DNA from: Roseimaritima multifibrata
Lineage (GTDB): Bacteria; Planctomycetota; Planctomycetia; Pirellulales; Pirellulaceae
DNA: 64,000 nt
Assembly: GCF_007741495.1 (NCBI RefSeq)
Contig: NZ_CP036262.1
Location: 4,216,001-4,280,000 of the forward strand
Direction of reading: 5' to 3'
The translations under genes were made by a program, and so were the position numbers. Numbering within the stretch: the stretch's first letter is position 1; each line of letters opens with the position of its first letter. The notes beneath the pieces were generated by a model, which did no database searches, was not told where the DNA came from, and worked only from the letters and a program-made list of their open reading frames with translations. Shown piece by piece: positions 61,173-64,000 of this stretch.

Positions 61173-61673
61173 GCAGCCTTTTTAGTGAGCCGCTGGAGAC
61201 GTTAAAGGTTTGGGCGACGGTTGAGAGCTCCCCCCTCTCGTCGCCCCTGAACGCTTGCGGAAAAATGGTTTGGTTTCCAGTGCTTGCCGTCGGAATTTCT
61301 TTAGCCTAGCGGCGGCAGATGCTTCTCAGCGACGCGTGCCCTGTACCATCTGCGTTGGCATCTGCGGGCGCCCTCCCTAGCGGATCGGCATAAGGCGACC
61401 GGCAAATGCATCATGCTTTCAACACGATTGCCGGGCGGCTCGCACCGTTCCGCCAAAAAAGTTGGAAACATTGGGTTCGAACCGCCGGTAGAAAAAGAAA
61501 AAAGCAAAAGGGCCCACGACGAGGTCGTTTGCCTGCGATATCCGGACAAACCACAAAATCGCAAGTACAGCTTTCGAAGATTCAATCGGTGTTGCCGGTT
61601 GCTTCGTGGCACCCCAAATTTGGGGAGTAGGTTTCAGCGCCCGACCACTCCTCTTGCGAGCAAAGACTTTCCC
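61173..61673. other. Intergenic region, no gene supported
   Basis: About 500 bases precede the thioredoxin-like gene. The frame of that gene is open upstream through this region but without protein-like composition. No clear repeat family member was identified. Confidence 0.4.
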
Positions 61674-62396
61674 ATGGCGCGCCCGATGAACCCCATCCTT
61701 CGATTAGTGATTGCCGTTTCGATTGCAATCCCCATCACGATCGCTGCTCTTCTGATGCTTGTGGAGTCGCCGATGGCCATTGTCGACAACGTCGTCAGCA
61801 AACTGCCTGTCGAAACCGTCTCATGGACTGGACGCCAGCCAGCAGAGCCTGCGGTGGTCGGGACTTGGCCGCCCTTGAAAGGCGAACGTTATCCCGAATT
61901 GCTCCTCAACGATCAAAACGGAGACGCCGTCCGATTGAGCGATTTTGCGGGCAAGGTGATCTTTCTAGAGCTTGCCGCGATACCGTGCAAAGGCTGCCAA
62001 GCGTTCGCAGGTGGTCAGCAATTCGGCGGCTTTGGCGGGGTCCCAGTGCAACCCGACCTGCAATCGATCCATCACTACGCCAAGCGTTATGCCGGAGTCG
62101 ACCTAGATGCGGACGACGTCGTGTTCGTGCAGTTGCTGTTGTATGGAAGTTCGATGAGCAGCCCAACGCCTGAAGAGGTCGCAGGCTGGGCAGATCATTT
62201 TCAAATGGAACGAACCGACAACAGAATCGTTCTTCGTGGCGACCCATCGATGCTAGGCGTCGAAACCTACGAAAAGATCCCAGGCTTCCACTTGATCGAT
62301 GAGGACTTCGTACTCAAATTCGACTCCAGCGGCCATCATCCCGAAGATGATCTCTACCGCGATCTACTCCCCGCCTTGGGGCGCATGACCAACTAG
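61674..62396 (+). CDS. Membrane-anchored thioredoxin-like protein
   Basis: The start is placed at ATG 61674 (MARPMNPILRLVIAVSIAIP); another ATG four codons later is possible, and the upstream open frame reads like noncoding DNA. The 240-residue product has an N-terminal membrane helix (residues 9-30) and a thioredoxin-like fold: RYPELLLNDQNGDAVRLSDFAGKVIFLELAAIPCKGCQAFAGG with the redox pair Cys105/Cys108 in PCKGC. This is the SCO1/TlpA/AhpC-TSA arrangement (P-x-C-x-x-C), and FHLIDEDFVLKFDSSGHHPEDDLYRDLLPALGR ends the domain. It probably acts in the periplasm on disulfides or metal delivery; no partner is adjacent. Confidence 0.75.
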   Translation: MARPMNPILRLVIAVSIAIPITIAALLMLVESPMAIVDNVVSKLPVETVSWTGRQPAEPAVVGTWPPLKGERYPELLLNDQNGDAVRLSDFAGKVIFLELAAIPCKGCQAFAGGQQFGGFGGVPVQPDLQSIHHYAKRYAGVDLDADDVVFVQLLLYGSSMSSPTPEEVAGWADHFQMERTDNRIVLRGDPSMLGVETYEKIPGFHLIDEDFVLKFDSSGHHPEDDLYRDLLPALGRMTN

Positions 62397-62488
62397 ATTC
62401 GTCCCCAAAGAGTCTTGCGGATTCCGCGTCCAGTTATCGAGCGACGAACGCCCGACAACTGGAAACGCTGAACCTGCTGTCAAATATC

Positions 62489-63382
62489 TTATCCTGCCCG
62501 CCCAACAGACAGGCGTTTTCGGTTTCTCTTAAACGCGATCAAACCTATCGACAAAGCGAGTATGGCGAAGCTGCCCGGTTCAGGGACGGACGCCACATTC
62601 AGCACGCCAACCCCCAAACCAGGTCCGAGTCGAAAATCGAAGCCTCCGGAACCACTTGTCACCCAGTTGTCTCGAATTGGATTGCCTAGGCTGTCCGTAA
62701 AAGCACCATTCCCAGGGATGTCGAACATCCGCACAAACTGAATGTTGTTTAGATCCAATAAACCTGCGGCGACCAACGGGTCAGTGCTGAGGTCATCCAA
62801 GTCGAACGGAGTCCCGTAACCGGCAGCATGTTTTCCAGCCAGGTTATACACATTGGTAACATCGAACCCGACAAATGATGTCCCAAAACCGCCGGCCAAC
62901 GGTCCGCCGTTTAAATAGATGCTGGGAAACCTGGCAAAGTCTGTCCCATTACTAGAAACATCGACATAAGCGAACTCCGCAAACAGACCAGACACGCCGT
63001 CGCCATTGGTGCCGAACCGAAATCCATTTTCGAAAACTGCAAAATCAGCGCCACTACCGTTCCGTATTCCAGTTGGAAAACTAACGGTCAAATAGCCAGG
63101 CGAGACCCCCGCAGCGATCTGAGTCGCATCAAGATCGCCCAAGCTGTTAAAACCACCCGATTGATTGATCACCGTTGCACCACGCGGAGCAAAAGCGGTT
63201 CGATCCGGATCGATTGCATCGGCCCATTCAACAAACCGAACATCCCCCGAGGCTATCGCTCCATCGATCAAGTTGAAGGTGTCGGTAGGTCCTGAGTAGA
63301 TTCCCGCCAGGGCTGTGGAGGGAAAGAGCAAACAGACAGCCGTCAAGGCTGTCAGAAAAGGAAACGGAAACGAGTAAAGCAT
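62489..63382 (-). CDS. PEP-CTERM surface protein
   Basis: The 297-residue product has a signal peptide (residues 1-26) and a C-terminal PEP-CTERM sorting signal (VPEPGSFAILALSIGLIAFKRNRKR, residues 266 onwards), so it is exported and processed by an exosortase. The body has VSPGYLTVSFPTGIRNGSGADFAVFENGF, FAEFAYVDVSSNGTDFARFPSIYLNGG and AGYGTPFDLDDL, a pattern I recall from cell-surface proteins near B12-uptake genes in Bacteroidetes and Verrucomicrobia. It would thus be a candidate cobalamin-related surface protein, consistent with the riboswitch-like segment upstream. No other B12 gene is in the window. Confidence 0.85.
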   Translation of the reverse strand: MLYSFPFPFLTALTAVCLLFPSTALAGIYSGPTDTFNLIDGAIASGDVRFVEWADAIDPDRTAFAPRGATVINQSGGFNSLGDLDATQIAAGVSPGYLTVSFPTGIRNGSGADFAVFENGFRFGTNGDGVSGLFAEFAYVDVSSNGTDFARFPSIYLNGGPLAGGFGTSFVGFDVTNVYNLAGKHAAGYGTPFDLDDLSTDPLVAAGLLDLNNIQFVRMFDIPGNGAFTDSLGNPIRDNWVTSGSGGFDFRLGPGLGVGVLNVASVPEPGSFAILALSIGLIAFKRNRKRLSVGRAG

Positions 63383-63639
63383 GGAGTCATTCCTTCGCCA
63401 TCGGAACCCAGGTCAGCGATACCTTCGACAGGCGCGCAACTTCATCTCAACCGAACATTGACTCAAAACTTCAAGAGGTCAATGCACGGATCAAAAGTGC
63501 ACGCGGACGAGGAATCACAACACAGGAACGTGAGTATCAAGCAAATCCAACGAGCCGCGAACTACCGATGTAACCGCTAGGTTTCCATCCCAAAGGTCCC
63601 GCAAAGCTCATTGCAACGATCGCCCCAATCCAAGAGGGC

Positions 63640-63720
63640 ACGTAACCGTCTGTTCCGTGGTAGGTCTTCTGACTCACTGCCTATCAATTTCCCTAGCTTT
63701 CTCACCCGGTTCCCCAAGCA
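63640..63720 (-). promoter_or_regulatory. Partial cobalamin-riboswitch-like element
   Basis: Read on the minus strand, GGGGAACCGGGTGAGAAA (63698-63715) resembles the GGGAA-x-GGTGAGAA box, and GAGTCAGAAGACCTACC (63659-63675) matches the conserved 3' box GAGTCAGAAGACCTGCC. Only about 20 bases lie between them instead of the usual 100 or so, so the central core with GCCACTG is missing. The element lies about 280 bases upstream of the PEP-CTERM gene and points towards it. It may be truncated or a chance match. The rest of 63383-64000 holds no supported gene. Confidence 0.35.
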
Positions 63721-64000
63721 ATAGCTCTTCAATCAAGAAGGAAAGTTGACTTTAAAGCGTCGAAAAAAACGCCTAACGGCAGTTCACAGCGGCTGGACCG
63801 TCCCGGACTCACCTTCGCAAAAAGGCTCACCGGAGTTCCCTGTTCGCGAACCTTGAAAGAAACAAGATTCGCCACCACGAACGGGCGTGATTCTAACCAG
63901 CCGAACAGCCCAGTCAAGCACCGCCACCCACCAAGAAAACCACGTCGTCCTCTCCACGCAAAAGTAAAACAAGAAAAGAGTTTCAACCGCGAAAAACGCA

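Noticed and set aside
61413-61673. Upstream extension of the thioredoxin-like frame
   Set aside because: The extra residues are Arg-rich and would put the membrane helix in the middle of the protein.
63729-63986. 85-residue open frame at the window end
   Set aside because: Composition and start context do not support a gene; it lies upstream of the riboswitch-like element.

Overview
The window looks like chromosomal DNA of a planctomycete of the Pirellulaceae (Rhodopirellula-like). The markers are a DUF1501 gene next to a PSCyt1/DUF1549/DUF1553 gene, a sigma factor-FecR/LamG pair, an ECF sigma factor directly upstream of a Ser/Thr kinase with C-terminal repeats, a PEP-CTERM surface protein, several secreted carbohydrate esterases, and many dispersed palindromic repeats between genes. 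This assignment comes from protein families and gene order read by eye; no database was searched. No rRNA, tRNA or CRISPR array was seen.

Layout: 1-3230 holds the end of a GlgX-type debranching enzyme, an AGE-family epimerase fused to a STAS-like domain, and a DJ-1/PfpI protein. 3696-10176 is a minus-strand operon (ECF sigma, FecR/LamG, cytochrome-type DUF1553, DUF1501) with overlapping stops and starts. 10977-19320 is a carbohydrate/secreted-protein region: CE7-like esterase, metallophosphoesterase, a large GH36-like protein, a SASA-type esterase and a propeller-like protein. 19631-24623 is membrane proteins: two AI-2E-type permeases and several very small membrane or lipoproteins. 25579-30374 is an RND efflux adaptor and pump, followed by an ECF sigma/Ser-Thr kinase pair (30454-33280). 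33386-36907 holds a PiT-like permease, a methyltransferase and an NHL-repeat protein. 36908-37998 is a repeat island with two 222-224 bp direct repeats around a transposase remnant. 37999-43905 is mixed: sigma/anti-sigma pair, SOUL/DCC pair, GNAT, HxlR divergent from an oxidoreductase, and a PhnA-like protein. 42900-43560 contains a five-unit array of 100-bp repeats. 44112-51162 includes a DUF1905-CsaA fusion, a DMT transporter, an exported haloacid dehalogenase, an SDR, a CxxC carboxymuconolactone decarboxylase-like protein and a TetR regulator.

The most interesting part is 51878-60386: two convergent operons carrying a C39-like peptidase, a RimK-type ATP-grasp ligase with an RLAN domain, a GCS2-type carboxylate-amine ligase and an N-formylglutamate amidohydrolase (FGase) on the plus strand, and a second FGase, a DUF1704 metallocarboxypeptidase and a glutathione-synthetase-like ATP-grasp ligase on the minus strand. 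Three peptide-bond-forming ligases are therefore paired with four hydrolases, which suggests synthesis and removal of an amino-acid or peptide conjugate whose chemistry is unknown. The TetR regulator at 51162 has two near-identical operator palindromes, one at its own promoter and one before the carboxymuconolactone decarboxylase-like gene, so its regulon can be read from the sequence.

The window ends with a ferritin-like DUF2383 protein, a membrane-anchored thioredoxin-like protein and a PEP-CTERM surface protein that has a partial cobalamin-riboswitch-like sequence upstream. Intergenic regions carry at least five interspersed repeat families, several of them nested palindromes resembling MITE or REP elements.
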